Of a stretch of 64,000 nt of DNA, positions 42,394-51,461 are shown piece by piece. The notes under the pieces are model-generated. The model saw only the letters and a program-made list of their open reading frames with translations, had not been told where the DNA came from and did no database searches. The translations under genes and the position numbers were made by a program. Origin of the DNA: DASRJG01 sp964647625 (lineage in GTDB: Bacteria; Acidobacteriota; Polarisedimenticolia; Polarisedimenticolales; DASRJG01); the NCBI GenBank assembly GCA_964647625.1, contig CAZYHZ010000018.1, positions 8,660-72,659 on the forward strand, given 5' to 3'. The first letter of the stretch is position 1. Each line of letters starts with the position of its first letter.

Positions 42394-43488
42394 ATGGTCC
42401 AGTCCCCGTCCCGCCGTCGCTTCATCAAGGCCGGGATCGGCGCGGGCGTCGCGGCCGCCGTCGTGCGCGCGAAACCCGCGCGCGCCGTCGTGATCTCGTC
42501 GCGCAACGGGAACGAGTTCAAGAACGGGGGCCCGCGGACCGGCGTCGCCGAGGCGTACCAGCGAATCGCGCGCGGAGAGGACGTCCTCGACGCCATCCTC
42601 GCCGGCGTGAACATTCTCGAGCTCGATCCGACCGAAGACAGCGTCGGCTACGGCGGGCTTCCCAACGCCGACGGCACCGTACAGCTCGACGCGTCGGTCA
42701 TGCACGGTCCCAAGAAGCGGGCGGGCGGAGTCGCCGCCCTCGAGGGAGTGCGCACGCCGAGCCTGGTCGCCAAGGCGGTGATGGAGACCACCGACCACCA
42801 CCTGCTCGTCGGCGCCGGCGCGCAGTGGTTCGCCCGGCGCATGGGGTTTTCGGTCGAGGACGATCTCAACACCGACCATTCGCGCCAGCTCTGGCTCGAG
42901 TGGAAGCGCCGCATCGATCCCGGGCACTACCTCGATCCCGACAAGCGTGGGGACGCCTCGGACCGCGCGCGGTCGACGATGGTGGCGGAAGGCCTCCTCT
43001 CGCGCGAACACGTCCACGGCACCATCCACATGAACGCGATCAACGCGAACGGCGACATCTGCGGCGCGACGACGACGAGCGGACTGGCGTTCAAGATTCC
43101 CGGCCGCGTCGGCGATTCGCCGATTCTGGGCGCAGGCAATTACATCGAGCCGGGCGTGGGAGCGTGCGGCTCGACCGGGCGCGGCGAGGCGAACCTGTTC
43201 GGCCTGTCGTCGTTTCTCGTCGTCGAGGAGATGCGCCACGGCGCGCACCCCAAGGACGCGATCGCCGAAGCGCTGCGGCGCATCAAGGCCCGCACGATCG
43301 AAAAGCGCTTGCTGAAGCCCGACGGCACGCCGTCGTTCGACGTCAAGTTCTACGCGATGAACGCGGCCGGCGAGCACGCCGGCATGGCGATGTACTCGGG
43401 CACCGAGCCGAGGTACGCCGTCTGCGACGAGACGGGCCCCCGGCTCGTCGCGATGGACGGACTGCTCCCCGGAAAGCCCGCCGACTAG
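42394..43488 (+). CDS. Tat-exported N4-(beta-N-acetylglucosaminyl)-L-asparaginase (glycosylasparaginase, Ntn-hydrolase)
   Basis: 364 residues. S-R-R-R-F-I-K-A-G (6-14) is a twin-arginine signal, with the hydrophobic segment and A-R-A cleavage near residue 31. G-Y-G-G-L-P-N-A-D-G and D-A-S-V-M are N-subunit motifs. H-G-T-I (Thr210) is the self-cleavage and nucleophile site, followed by G-A-T-T-T-S-G and G-R-V-G-D-S-P-I-L-G-A-G. It should cleave Asn-linked GlcNAc or related beta-aspartyl amides outside the cytoplasm. The D usually before the Thr is replaced by G, worth noting for processing. It follows a palindrome by 38 bp. Confidence 0.86.
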   Translation: MVQSPSRRRFIKAGIGAGVAAAVVRAKPARAVVISSRNGNEFKNGGPRTGVAEAYQRIARGEDVLDAILAGVNILELDPTEDSVGYGGLPNADGTVQLDASVMHGPKKRAGGVAALEGVRTPSLVAKAVMETTDHHLLVGAGAQWFARRMGFSVEDDLNTDHSRQLWLEWKRRIDPGHYLDPDKRGDASDRARSTMVAEGLLSREHVHGTIHMNAINANGDICGATTTSGLAFKIPGRVGDSPILGAGNYIEPGVGACGSTGRGEANLFGLSSFLVVEEMRHGAHPKDAIAEALRRIKARTIEKRLLKPDGTPSFDVKFYAMNAAGEHAGMAMYSGTEPRYAVCDETGPRLVAMDGLLPGKPAD

Positions 43489-43498
43489 GAGCCGTCGC

Positions 43499-45559
43499 TC
43501 ACCAGACCTTGCAGACGGCGTCCGGCTTGCGCGCGAGCCCGGTCCCGGGCGTGCACTGGAAGGCCTGGGCGAACTCCGGCATGTTCGCGACGACGCCGTT
43601 GATCCGGTAGCGGCCCGGAGAGTGCGGGTTCGTCGCCGCCCGCACGCGCAGCTCCTCCGGCCGCGAGTTCTCGCAGGCCCATTGCGCGAGACCGACGAAA
43701 AACCTCTGATCCGGCGTCAAGCCGTCCGCGGTCTGGAGCTTCACGTTCCTCGTCGCTTCCTTCCACGCCGCCCACGCGAGGATGGAGCCGCCGAGATCGG
43801 CGATGTCCTCGCCGGACGTCAGCTTGCCCGTGATCTTGATGTCGTCGACGATGACGTAGCCGGAGTACTGATCGCGTATGCAGTTGGCGCGCTTCTCGAA
43901 TTCTTCTCCGTCTTTCTTCGTCCACCAGTCGCGCAGGTTCCCGTTGCCGTCGAACTGCCGGCCCTCGTCGTCGAACCCGTGCGTCAGCTCGTGCCCGATC
44001 GTCGAGCCGGTGTTCCCGTAGTTCGGCGCATCGTCGAGCTTGCTGTCGTAGAGCGGCGGCATGAGCACGCCCGCGGGGAAATTGATGTCGTTCATCGACG
44101 GGTTGTAGTACGCGTTGACGGTGGGCGGCGTCATGCCCCACTCGCCGCGATCGACCGGCTGTCCGATCTTGGCGAGCTGCCGGTTGTTCTCGAACTGCAC
44201 GGCGCGCGTCACGTTTCCGAAGAAATCGCCGCGCTTGACGTCGAGCTTCGAGTAATCGCGCCACACGTCGGGATAGCCGACCTTGTTCCGGATCTTTCCG
44301 AGCTTGGCGAGGGCCTGCTGCTTCGTCTCCTCGCTCATCCAGTCGAGCCCCTCGATGCGGTGCTTCATCGCGTCGACGATGAGGTTCGTCATCGCGACGG
44401 TCTTCGCTTTCGTCTCCGGCGGGAACGTCCGATCCGTGAACTCCTTGCCGAGCGCCTCGCCGAGGTCGCGATCGACCCAGCCGACGCACTTCTTCCAGCG
44501 CGGCTGCGGCTCCTTCACGCCGCGCAGATAGGCGCGGTAGAACGCGAAGTGCTCGTCGACGAACGGCTTGGACAGGTAGTCCGCGCGGGCGCTGACGAGC
44601 GTCCAGCGCAGATACGTCTTGATGTCCGCGAGCGGCTCGGACTTCAAGCGCGCGCTCCACTCCTTGAAGAACGCGGGCTCGGAGACGTTCAGCCACGCTC
44701 CGGGGCGGCCGCCGACGGCGGCGAAATACCCGGTCCAGTCGAATCCCGAAACCAGGGACTTGAGCTTCCCGGGCGCCGTGCGGTGGTAGATCTTGTAGGG
44801 GTCGCGACGCTCGACGCGCGTCAGCGAGGCGCGCGCGAGCGACGTCTCGATGCGCATCACGATGCCGGCGCCGGCCTTCGCGCGATCGGCGGAGTAACCC
44901 GATAGCTCGAGCATCTTCGCGACGTGCTCGACGTACCTCGCGCGCGTCTCCTTGGACTTGTCGTCTTCCTTCAAGTAATAGTCGCGATCCGGAAGGCCCA
45001 AGCCCCCGGCGTAGATCGCGAAGATCTGCTGGCTCGAGTCCTTCGCGTCCTGTTCGACGCCGTCGGCCCACATGATCGCACCGGATGCGACGCGCGCGTG
45101 GATCCCGCCCAGGACCGGCCCGAGATCCTTGATCGACGACATGGAATCGATCCGCCGGAGGTCGGCGGCGAGCGGCGTCGCGCCGACCTTCTCGATGGCG
45201 TCCGTATCCATGCACGCATCGAAGAAGTCGCCGATCTTCTGCTGCGTCGCCGATCGTTTGGCATCGGGCTTCGCCGCATCCTGCAGGATCCCCCACAGGT
45301 AGCGCTGGTTGTCCTCGTAGAGCTTGCCGTAGACGCTCCAGCTCGACTGGTCGCCCGGGATCGGATTGTTCTTCATCCACCCGCCGCACGAGTACCGGTA
45401 GAGGTCTTCACACGGGTTCGCCGTCCGATCCATCGCCTGGGGATCGAGGCTCGGCGTGTAGGGGAGCTCGGTGTACGGCGTGTCGGGGGCCGCGGCGCAG
45501 GCGATGCCGGCCGCGAGGATCGACGCGGCAACGATCGAAACGGTCGAGCGCAAGGTCAT
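43499..45559 (-). CDS. M13-family (neprilysin/PepO-like) zinc endopeptidase
   Basis: 686 residues with a signal peptide (about 1-24, ending A-C-A-A-A). P-C-E-D-L-Y-R-Y-S-C-G-G-W near residue 48 is the M13 start motif. N-A-Y-Y-N-P, then G-H-E-L-T-H-G-F-D-D-E-G (zinc His, catalytic Glu), then E-D-I-A-D-L-G-G (third ligand Glu) complete the active site, and C-x-x-x-x-x-x-x-x-x-K-x-W closes the protein. The family cleaves peptides up to about 40 residues. It is convergent to the glycosylasparaginase gene, 10 bp apart. It is not coupled to the aceBA genes (100-bp gap). Confidence 0.94.
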   Translation of the reverse strand: MTLRSTVSIVAASILAAGIACAAAPDTPYTELPYTPSLDPQAMDRTANPCEDLYRYSCGGWMKNNPIPGDQSSWSVYGKLYEDNQRYLWGILQDAAKPDAKRSATQQKIGDFFDACMDTDAIEKVGATPLAADLRRIDSMSSIKDLGPVLGGIHARVASGAIMWADGVEQDAKDSSQQIFAIYAGGLGLPDRDYYLKEDDKSKETRARYVEHVAKMLELSGYSADRAKAGAGIVMRIETSLARASLTRVERRDPYKIYHRTAPGKLKSLVSGFDWTGYFAAVGGRPGAWLNVSEPAFFKEWSARLKSEPLADIKTYLRWTLVSARADYLSKPFVDEHFAFYRAYLRGVKEPQPRWKKCVGWVDRDLGEALGKEFTDRTFPPETKAKTVAMTNLIVDAMKHRIEGLDWMSEETKQQALAKLGKIRNKVGYPDVWRDYSKLDVKRGDFFGNVTRAVQFENNRQLAKIGQPVDRGEWGMTPPTVNAYYNPSMNDINFPAGVLMPPLYDSKLDDAPNYGNTGSTIGHELTHGFDDEGRQFDGNGNLRDWWTKKDGEEFEKRANCIRDQYSGYVIVDDIKITGKLTSGEDIADLGGSILAWAAWKEATRNVKLQTADGLTPDQRFFVGLAQWACENSRPEELRVRAATNPHSPGRYRINGVVANMPEFAQAFQCTPGTGLARKPDAVCKVW

Positions 45560-45659
45560 CGAAGGCTCCTCCGGGAAGGTTCCGGGATGGATACGTCGGA
45601 AAACGGGGGGTAGTTTAGCCGCTCCGACGGAATCGCACGGACCGGGGGGAGCCTGGCGG

Positions 45660-46913
45660 CTAGAACTGCTCGCTTTCGGTGGACCCTTTGAGCGCCACGG
45701 TCGACGACGTCCCGCCCGAGATCACCTGGGCGACCTCGTCGAAGTAGCCGGTGCCGACCTCGCGCTGGTGCTTCGTGCTCGTGTACCCGTCGCGCTCGGC
45801 GGCGAACTCGGCCTGCTGCAACCGGGAATACGCGGCCATCCCCTCGCGCCGGTAGGCGTGCGCGAGCTGGAACATCTCGTGGTTCAAGGCGTGGAAGCCG
45901 GCCAGCGTCACGAACTGGAACTTGTAGCCCATCGCGGCCAGCTCCCGCTGGAACGAGGCGATCGCCGCGTCGTCGAGATGCTTCTTCCAGTTGAACGACG
46001 GCGAGCAGTTGTAGGCCAGCATCTTGTCGGGGTACTCCTTCCGGATGCCGTCGGCGAACTGCTTCGCCTGTGCCAAATCCGGCGTCGAGGTCTCGCACCA
46101 GATCAGATCGGCGTAGGGCGCGTAGATCCGGCCACGCGCGATCGCCATCTCGATGCCGCAGCGAATCCGGTAGAACCCTTCGGCGGTGCGGTTCCCGGTG
46201 CAGAAGGCGCGGTCCCTGGGATCGATGTCGGAGGTGAGAAGCTTCGCCGAGTCGGCGTCGGTGCGCGCGATCACGAGCGTTGGAACGTCCAGCACGTCCG
46301 CCGCGAGGCGCGCCGCCACCAGAGTCCGGACGAAGTGGCTCGCGGGCACGAGGACCTTCCCGCCGAGGTGGCCGCACTTTTTTTCCGAGGAGAGCTGGTC
46401 TTCGAAGTGGACGCCGGCCGCTCCCGCTTCGATCATCGATTTCATCAGCTCGAATGCGTTGAGCGGTCCGCCGAACCCCGCCTCGGCGTCGGCCACGAGC
46501 GGGGCCATCCAGTAATGCTTCACGCCCCCCTCGGCGTGCTCGATCTGATCGGCCCGCAGCAAGGCCTGATTGATCCGCCGCACGAGGCGCGGCACGGAGT
46601 CGACCGGATAGAGGCTCTGATCGGGGTAGGTCATCGCCGAGGAGTTCGCGTCGGCGGCCACCTGCCATCCGGATACGTAGATCGCCTCGAGGCCCGCGCG
46701 CACCATCTGGACGGCCTGGTTGCCGGACAGCGCGCCGAGCGCGTGGACGTGGTCGCGGCGGTGCAGGAGGTCCCACAGGCGCGTAGCGCCGAGCCGCGCG
46801 AGCGAGTGCTCCACGCGGACGCTGCCGCGCAGACGCTCCACGTCGGCCGGTCCGTACGGACGGACGATTCCGTGGAAGCGATCCGTGGGCGAAGAGGGGT
46901 TGCGGTCGGACAT
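45660..46913 (-). CDS. aceA: isocitrate lyase
   Basis: 417 residues. The catalytic K-K-C-G-H-L-G-G-K-V-L motif is at 178-188. V-S-G-W-Q-V-A-A-D, the Y-P-x-x-x-Y-P region and T-S-T-P-D are family motifs. It splits isocitrate to glyoxylate and succinate, bypassing the decarboxylating steps of the TCA cycle. Gene order is aceB-aceA with a 16-bp gap, so the two enzymes of the shunt are co-expressed. The length matches the shorter bacterial type rather than the 530-residue fungal/mycobacterial AceA2 type. Confidence 0.95.
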   Translation of the reverse strand: MSDRNPSSPTDRFHGIVRPYGPADVERLRGSVRVEHSLARLGATRLWDLLHRRDHVHALGALSGNQAVQMVRAGLEAIYVSGWQVAADANSSAMTYPDQSLYPVDSVPRLVRRINQALLRADQIEHAEGGVKHYWMAPLVADAEAGFGGPLNAFELMKSMIEAGAAGVHFEDQLSSEKKCGHLGGKVLVPASHFVRTLVAARLAADVLDVPTLVIARTDADSAKLLTSDIDPRDRAFCTGNRTAEGFYRIRCGIEMAIARGRIYAPYADLIWCETSTPDLAQAKQFADGIRKEYPDKMLAYNCSPSFNWKKHLDDAAIASFQRELAAMGYKFQFVTLAGFHALNHEMFQLAHAYRREGMAAYSRLQQAEFAAERDGYTSTKHQREVGTGYFDEVAQVISGGTSSTVALKGSTESEQF

Positions 46914-46929
46914 GAGGGGTCTCCTCGGG

Positions 46930-48558
46930 TCAGCCTGCGAGCATGTCGTAGGCAGGAAGCGTCAGGAACTCCGGTAGCTCGGGTGCGAAGATCAAGCTCG
47001 AAAAAAGAGAGAGCGCATCCGCGAACCGGCCGCCCTCGTACCGCGCGGGACCGATCTCGTCGCGCACGGCGGACATCTCGGAATCGAGGAGGGCACGGAT
47101 GAGACGCTCGTCGATCGTCCGGCCGTCGTCCAGGTGGGCGCGGTGCTTCAGCCATTGCCACACCTGCGTGCGGGAGATCTCCGCCGTGGCCGCGTCTTCC
47201 ATCAGGTTGTAGAGCGGCACGCAGCCCGCTCCACGCAGCCAGGCCTCGACGTACTGGACTCCGACGCGGAGGTTCCAGCGAAGTCCCGCTTCGGTGCGGG
47301 TTCCGGACGGCACGGACAACAAGTCTTCCGCCCTGACCGTGACGTCCTCGCGAAGCCGCGAGAGTTGATTCGGCCCGGTCATGATCTCGTTGAAGGCGCC
47401 CATCGCCACCGGTACGAGTCCGGGATGTGCGACCCAGGTCCCGTCGTGGCCGTCCCGCACCTCGCGCCGCTTGTCCGCGATGACCTTCGCAAGCGCAGCC
47501 TCGTTGGCCGCCGGGTCGGACTTGATCGGAATCTGGGCGGCCATGCCGCCCATCGCATGGGCGCCGCGGCGGTGACACGTCTTGATCAGGAGCTGCACGT
47601 AGGAGCGCAAGAACCCCTGATCCATCGTGACCTGCGACCGGTCGGGAAGCACGGAGCCCGGATCTCCGCGATGCACCTTGATGAAGCTGAAGATGTAATC
47701 CCAGCGGCCGCAGTTCAGGCCGGCCGCGTGATCCCTGAGCTCCCACAGGATCTCGTCCATCTCGAACGCCGCGGGGAGCGTCTCGATCAAGACCGTCGCC
47801 TTGATGCATCCCGGCGGCAGCCCCAGCGTCCGTTCGGCGAAGACGAACACGTCGTTCCAGAGACGAGCCTCCAGGTGGCTCTGGAGCTTGGGCAGGTAGA
47901 AGAACGGCCCGCTTCCCTTGGACAGCAAGACCGCGGCGTTATGAAACAAGAAGACGCCAAAATCGAAGAGGCCTGCGGGAATCGGCCGGCCGTCGACCTC
48001 GACGTGCCTTTCGATCAGATGCCAGCCGCGCGGCCGAACCATGAGCACGGCCGTCTTCGCTCCCAGCCGATAGCTCTTCCTCGTGTCGGGGTCGTCGTAA
48101 GCGATCGTCCCGGCCACCGCATCGACGAGATTGGACTGACCCTCGATGCAGTTGCTCCACGTCGGCGCGTTCGAGTCCTCGAAGTCGGCCATGAAGACCG
48201 ACGCCCCGGAATTGAGCGCGTTGATGATCATCTTCCGGTCGACGGGACCGGTGATCTCGACGCGGCGGTCGGCCAGCTCGGCGGGAACGGGGGCAATGCG
48301 CCAGCCGCCCTCGCGGATCGATTTCGTCTCGGGCAGGAATGCCGGGCGCTCGCCCGCATCGAAGCGCGCCTGCGTCGCGACGCGCGCGGCGAGCCGGCCC
48401 ACCACAGACGGGGCGAATTGGCGAGCGAGGTCGCCGACGAACGCGAGACACGCCGGCGTCAGAACGCGCGCTCCCGCAGCGCCCATCGAGCCGAGGACGC
48501 GGACCCCCAGCTCTCCGGAAGTTGTGCGGGCAGACCAATGGGGCGGAATGGTCGACAT
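46930..48558 (-). CDS. aceB: malate synthase A
   Basis: 542 residues, the AceB (class A) length and not the 720-residue AceG class. D-F-E-D-S-N-A-P-T-W-S-N, R-P-R-G-W-H-L and K-L-Q-S-H-L-E-A-R-L-W are typical, and the M-G-G-M-A-A-Q-I-P-I segment matches too. The Asp that acts as catalytic base lies in the C-terminal L-Y-N-L-M-E-D-A-A-T-A-E-I-S-R stretch. It condenses glyoxylate with acetyl-CoA to malate. The ATG at 48558 fits the family start; upstream frame is not needed. The gene is divergent from msrAB with about 68 bp for both promoters. Confidence 0.95.
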   Translation of the reverse strand: MSTIPPHWSARTTSGELGVRVLGSMGAAGARVLTPACLAFVGDLARQFAPSVVGRLAARVATQARFDAGERPAFLPETKSIREGGWRIAPVPAELADRRVEITGPVDRKMIINALNSGASVFMADFEDSNAPTWSNCIEGQSNLVDAVAGTIAYDDPDTRKSYRLGAKTAVLMVRPRGWHLIERHVEVDGRPIPAGLFDFGVFLFHNAAVLLSKGSGPFFYLPKLQSHLEARLWNDVFVFAERTLGLPPGCIKATVLIETLPAAFEMDEILWELRDHAAGLNCGRWDYIFSFIKVHRGDPGSVLPDRSQVTMDQGFLRSYVQLLIKTCHRRGAHAMGGMAAQIPIKSDPAANEAALAKVIADKRREVRDGHDGTWVAHPGLVPVAMGAFNEIMTGPNQLSRLREDVTVRAEDLLSVPSGTRTEAGLRWNLRVGVQYVEAWLRGAGCVPLYNLMEDAATAEISRTQVWQWLKHRAHLDDGRTIDERLIRALLDSEMSAVRDEIGPARYEGGRFADALSLFSSLIFAPELPEFLTLPAYDMLAG

Positions 48559-48626
48559 GGGCCCGGCTAAAGGTATTCCCCGGCCCCTCGGGATGCACGC
48601 GCGGCCGAAATCGGGGATCATGAGGC

Positions 48627-49733
48627 ATGCGCACATCCTCCGTTTTGGTTTTTTTGCTGTTGATGACTCTTGCCGCTTGCGGCGGCAGCGATGCGGCGGG
48701 CACTTCGGCTCCGAGGCCCACGGCGACCGGGCCGACCGAAACCGCGCTGCTGGCAGGCGGCTGTTTCTGGTGTACCGAAGCCGCGTTCGACGACCTTCCG
48801 GGCGTGATCGAAGCCGTCCCCGGTTACACCGGAGGCGACAAGCCGAATCCGACCTACGAAGAGGTCTCCACGGGGAGCACCGGGTACTTCGAAACGGTCC
48901 AAGTCCGGTTCGACCCGGCCAAGATCTCCTACGCCCGGATCCTCGACGTCTTCTGGCGTCAGATCGACCCCACCGATACCGACGGCCAGTTCGCGGACCG
49001 CGGCTCGCAGTACCGGGCCGCGATCTTCTACTTGAACGAAAGCCAGCGAAAAATCGCGGAAGCCAGCAAGGCCGCCCTAGACGCGACGCACCGTTTCGAC
49101 AAGCCGGTGGCGGCGTTGATCGTCCCTGCCAAGACGTTCTATCGAGCGGAGGAGTACCACCAGGACTATCACGCCAAGCATCCCGAGGCCTACAAGGCCT
49201 ACAAGTACGGGTCGGGGCGCGAGCCGTTCATCGAGCGCGTCTGGAAGGACGCGCCGCCGATCGTGGTCCCGGAGGCGGAAAAGCCGAAGAATTCGGGGAA
49301 ATACGAGAAACCCGGCGACGCCGAGATCCGGCGCCGGTTGACGCCGCTCCAGTACGAGGTGACGCAGCACGGGGCGACCGAGCCGGCGTTCGACAATGCC
49401 TACTGGAACAACCACGATCCCGGGATCTACGTCGACGTCGTGACCGGCGAGCCGCTGTTCAGCTCGACCGACAAGTTCGACAGCGGAACGGGGTGGCCGA
49501 GCTTCTCGCGGGTGCTCGAATCGGAAAACGTGGTTCAGAGCCAGGGGAGCGCACTCGAGGGCGTCGAAGTCCACAGCCACGTCGGCAGCAGCCATCTCGG
49601 ACATCTGTTCGCCGACGGGCCCGCCCCTACCGGGATGCGCTACTGCATCGACAGCGCCTCGATCCGGTTCGTCCCCGCATCGGACCTCGAGGCCCAGGGA
49701 CTCGGAAAGTACAAGAAACTCTTCTCTAATTAG
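48627..49733 (+). CDS. msrAB: bifunctional peptide-methionine sulfoxide reductase MsrA/MsrB, lipoprotein
   Basis: 368 residues. The lipobox L-A-A-C (C18) suggests a lipid-anchored envelope protein. The MsrA domain follows (G-C-F-W-C, 45-49), then a linker and MsrB (about 230-368) with G-T-G-W-P-S-F, S-H-L-G-H-L-F-x-D-G-P and R-Y-C-I (C340). The zinc CxxC pairs of type 1 MsrB are absent. It reduces S- and R-methionine sulfoxide in exported proteins. A GAGG lies just before the ATG. It is followed by a long non-coding leader region. Confidence 0.93.
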   Translation: MRTSSVLVFLLLMTLAACGGSDAAGTSAPRPTATGPTETALLAGGCFWCTEAAFDDLPGVIEAVPGYTGGDKPNPTYEEVSTGSTGYFETVQVRFDPAKISYARILDVFWRQIDPTDTDGQFADRGSQYRAAIFYLNESQRKIAEASKAALDATHRFDKPVAALIVPAKTFYRAEEYHQDYHAKHPEAYKAYKYGSGREPFIERVWKDAPPIVVPEAEKPKNSGKYEKPGDAEIRRRLTPLQYEVTQHGATEPAFDNAYWNNHDPGIYVDVVTGEPLFSSTDKFDSGTGWPSFSRVLESENVVQSQGSALEGVEVHSHVGSSHLGHLFADGPAPTGMRYCIDSASIRFVPASDLEAQGLGKYKKLFSN

Positions 49734-49887
49734 CCCGGACCGTCGCGACTCCACATCATTGAACAATCCAAAATCCCGAATGAGACGCGCAAATCACCGC
49801 CCAATTCGGCTGCCGCGTTATAGGTAGCAACCAGCATAAACTGCTGCAAATAAACCGCTTACAATCAATTAAAAATTCATAATGTTG

Positions 49888-49903
49888 GGGCACACGGATT
49901 GCT
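49888..49903 (+). promoter_or_regulatory. sigma-54-type promoter candidate
   Basis: GGGCAC-ACGGA-TTGCT compares with the consensus TGGCAC-N5-TTGCW: only the first base differs, the -24 GG and -12 GC are kept, and the spacing is exact. The expected transcription start is near 49913, giving a leader of about 130 bases to the porin ATG. Upstream sequence is A/T rich, as often seen where IHF bends DNA. Confidence 0.55.
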
Positions 49904-49912
49904 GCTAACCTG

Positions 49913-50042
49913 TCGTGAGGCGAAAGCCTAGATTGTTAGGGGACTTAATAGAGATAATTGAGAGGTCGGCTGAAGCCGGGGATGGTCCCCGGTCCGTTAC
50001 CCCGCGGATTCGGCTGATTTCTCACTGGTAGGGAGGCAGGGA
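49913..50042 (+). promoter_or_regulatory. structured 5' leader of the porin gene
   Basis: Visible stem-loops: AGGC-GAAA-GCCT (49918-49929, GNRA loop), CGGC-TGAA-GCCG near 49967-49978, and CCGGGGA-TGG-TCCCCGG (49976-49992). The last two share bases and could be alternatives. SD GGGAGG lies near 50031-50036. The structure suggests post-transcriptional control, but no known riboswitch family is identified. Confidence 0.4.
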
Positions 50043-51401
50043 ATGAAGAAGGTCGTGCTGGCAGTTCTCGCGTGCGCACTCGCCGCGCCGGTCATTCCGG
50101 TCGTGCGGGCCGCGGACGATTCCGAGAACAAGTTCGAATTCAACGGGATGGTGCGGTCGCGGTACGAGTACATGAACAACTACTTGGATCTCGCCGACAA
50201 GATCAACGGCGTGGACAGCGATGATCACCTCACCGTCGCTCCCTACCGTGTCGACGTCGGGATCACCGGCAATTTCGCCAAGAACGTCACCGCGCACGTC
50301 GACCTCATGTACACCGGTCACTGGGGCGACGAGTGGAACCCGAGCTGGGACTTCTGGACCGCGAACTTCAACGGATTCAGCGGGCCGATGAGCCAGGCCG
50401 ACACGGCCTACCAGTTCGCCACCCAGGGCGTGCAGCTGTATCAGGGCTGGGTCGAGATGGGCAAGATCGGCGGCTCGGACGTCTCCCTTCGCATCGGTCG
50501 TCAGGAGCACACGTACGGGACCGAGCTCTTGATCGGCGACAATGACTACTACTCCGGACAGTCGTTCGACGGCATCCGCGCCATGTGGCAGAAGGGCCAC
50601 AACGACCTGAACGTCTTCTACTACAAGATCGCCAACGCCGACGGCTTCTTCTTCACCAACTTCGGCAACAGCTCGCAGAGCACCCTGTGGGGCGCCACCT
50701 ACGACTACGACCTCACCAAGTGGGGCAAGGTCGGCGGCAACGCCCTCATCTCGCAGGACCTCGGCGGCTTCGGTCCGGCGTTCGTCGCGAACTCGGGGAT
50801 CGACACCTACGGCGCGCACTGGACGAACGGCATGATGAACGGCGACAAGCTCAACATGTTCGACTGGAACATCGAGTACGACATGCAGACCGGCGACCTC
50901 GGCGGTCCCGGCGGGCCGTCGACCAATCTCAAGGCGTGGATCGGTGAAGCCTGGTTTGCGTTCAACTTCAACGCGGGCAACGGCCACGGCCGCGTGCACA
51001 TCGGCACCCTGATGACCTCGGGCGACAAGGCCAGCACCGCCGACGACGAGGAGTTCGTCGATCTCTACGGCGACTTCCACGCGCACAACCGGTTCGGCGA
51101 CCTCGACTGGGTCGATCAGTTCGGCCAGTCGAACATCACCGACTTCAACATCGGCTACGAGCACTGGTTCGGTGCCAACCACTCGGTCATGATCTCGTAC
51201 CACTCGTTCAAGGAGACCGAGTCGAACGGCGCCGCGAGCGACAAGATCGGCGACGAGATCGACCTCAAGTACGGCTACCGCTACTCGAAGAACCTCTCGT
51301 TCGAGGCGTTCATCGGAGAGGCCAGCCCCGACGACAAGCTCGTGGGCTACCCGACCGACCAGGTTCAGCGCGTGTCGGCTCAGGCCAAGCTCACCTGGTA
51401 A
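50043..51401 (+). CDS. outer-membrane beta-barrel porin (alginate-export-like)
   Basis: 452 residues with a signal peptide ending V-V-R-A-A near residue 24. The mature part is rich in aromatic residues and alternating strands, with Y-x-Y-M, W-G-D-E-W-N-P-S-W, Q-G-W-V-E-M, R-I-G-R-Q-E-H-T-Y-G (the classic barrel motif) and a C-terminal aromatic (K-L-T-W). R-I-G-R-Q-E resembles the PF13372 alginate-export barrel. The transported solute is not known. SD GGGAGG precedes the ATG by about 6-7 bases. A strong terminator follows. Confidence 0.85.
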   Translation: MKKVVLAVLACALAAPVIPVVRAADDSENKFEFNGMVRSRYEYMNNYLDLADKINGVDSDDHLTVAPYRVDVGITGNFAKNVTAHVDLMYTGHWGDEWNPSWDFWTANFNGFSGPMSQADTAYQFATQGVQLYQGWVEMGKIGGSDVSLRIGRQEHTYGTELLIGDNDYYSGQSFDGIRAMWQKGHNDLNVFYYKIANADGFFFTNFGNSSQSTLWGATYDYDLTKWGKVGGNALISQDLGGFGPAFVANSGIDTYGAHWTNGMMNGDKLNMFDWNIEYDMQTGDLGGPGGPSTNLKAWIGEAWFAFNFNAGNGHGRVHIGTLMTSGDKASTADDEEFVDLYGDFHAHNRFGDLDWVDQFGQSNITDFNIGYEHWFGANHSVMISYHSFKETESNGAASDKIGDEIDLKYGYRYSKNLSFEAFIGEASPDDKLVGYPTDQVQRVSAQAKLTW

Positions 51402-51423
51402 GCTTTTCATCCAAGCTCGATCG

Positions 51424-51457
51424 AAAAACCCCCGCGGATGATCCCGCGGGGGTTTTT
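51424..51457. terminator. bidirectional rho-independent terminator
   Basis: A 14-bp stem (AAAAACCCCCGCGG with CCGCGGGGGTTTTT) and a 6-base loop, with T-tracts on either strand. It sits between the convergent porin and copper-ATPase genes. Confidence 0.92.
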
Positions 51458-51461
51458 TTGT

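Larger units (their letters stand above)
49734..50042. other. 309-bp AT-richer intergenic region upstream of porin
   Basis: The region is clearly lower in GC than its surroundings, especially 49830-49890. It holds a sigma-54-like promoter and a leader with at least three small stem-loops, both listed separately. No coding frame with family resemblance was found. Confidence 0.55.

Noticed and set aside
49967..50030. Resemblance of the porin leader to a fluoride riboswitch (GGGGATGG...CCCC and GGCTGAT)
   Set aside because: The key long-range pairing and the C-U-C-C-U-A end are not complementary here, so only isolated short strings match.
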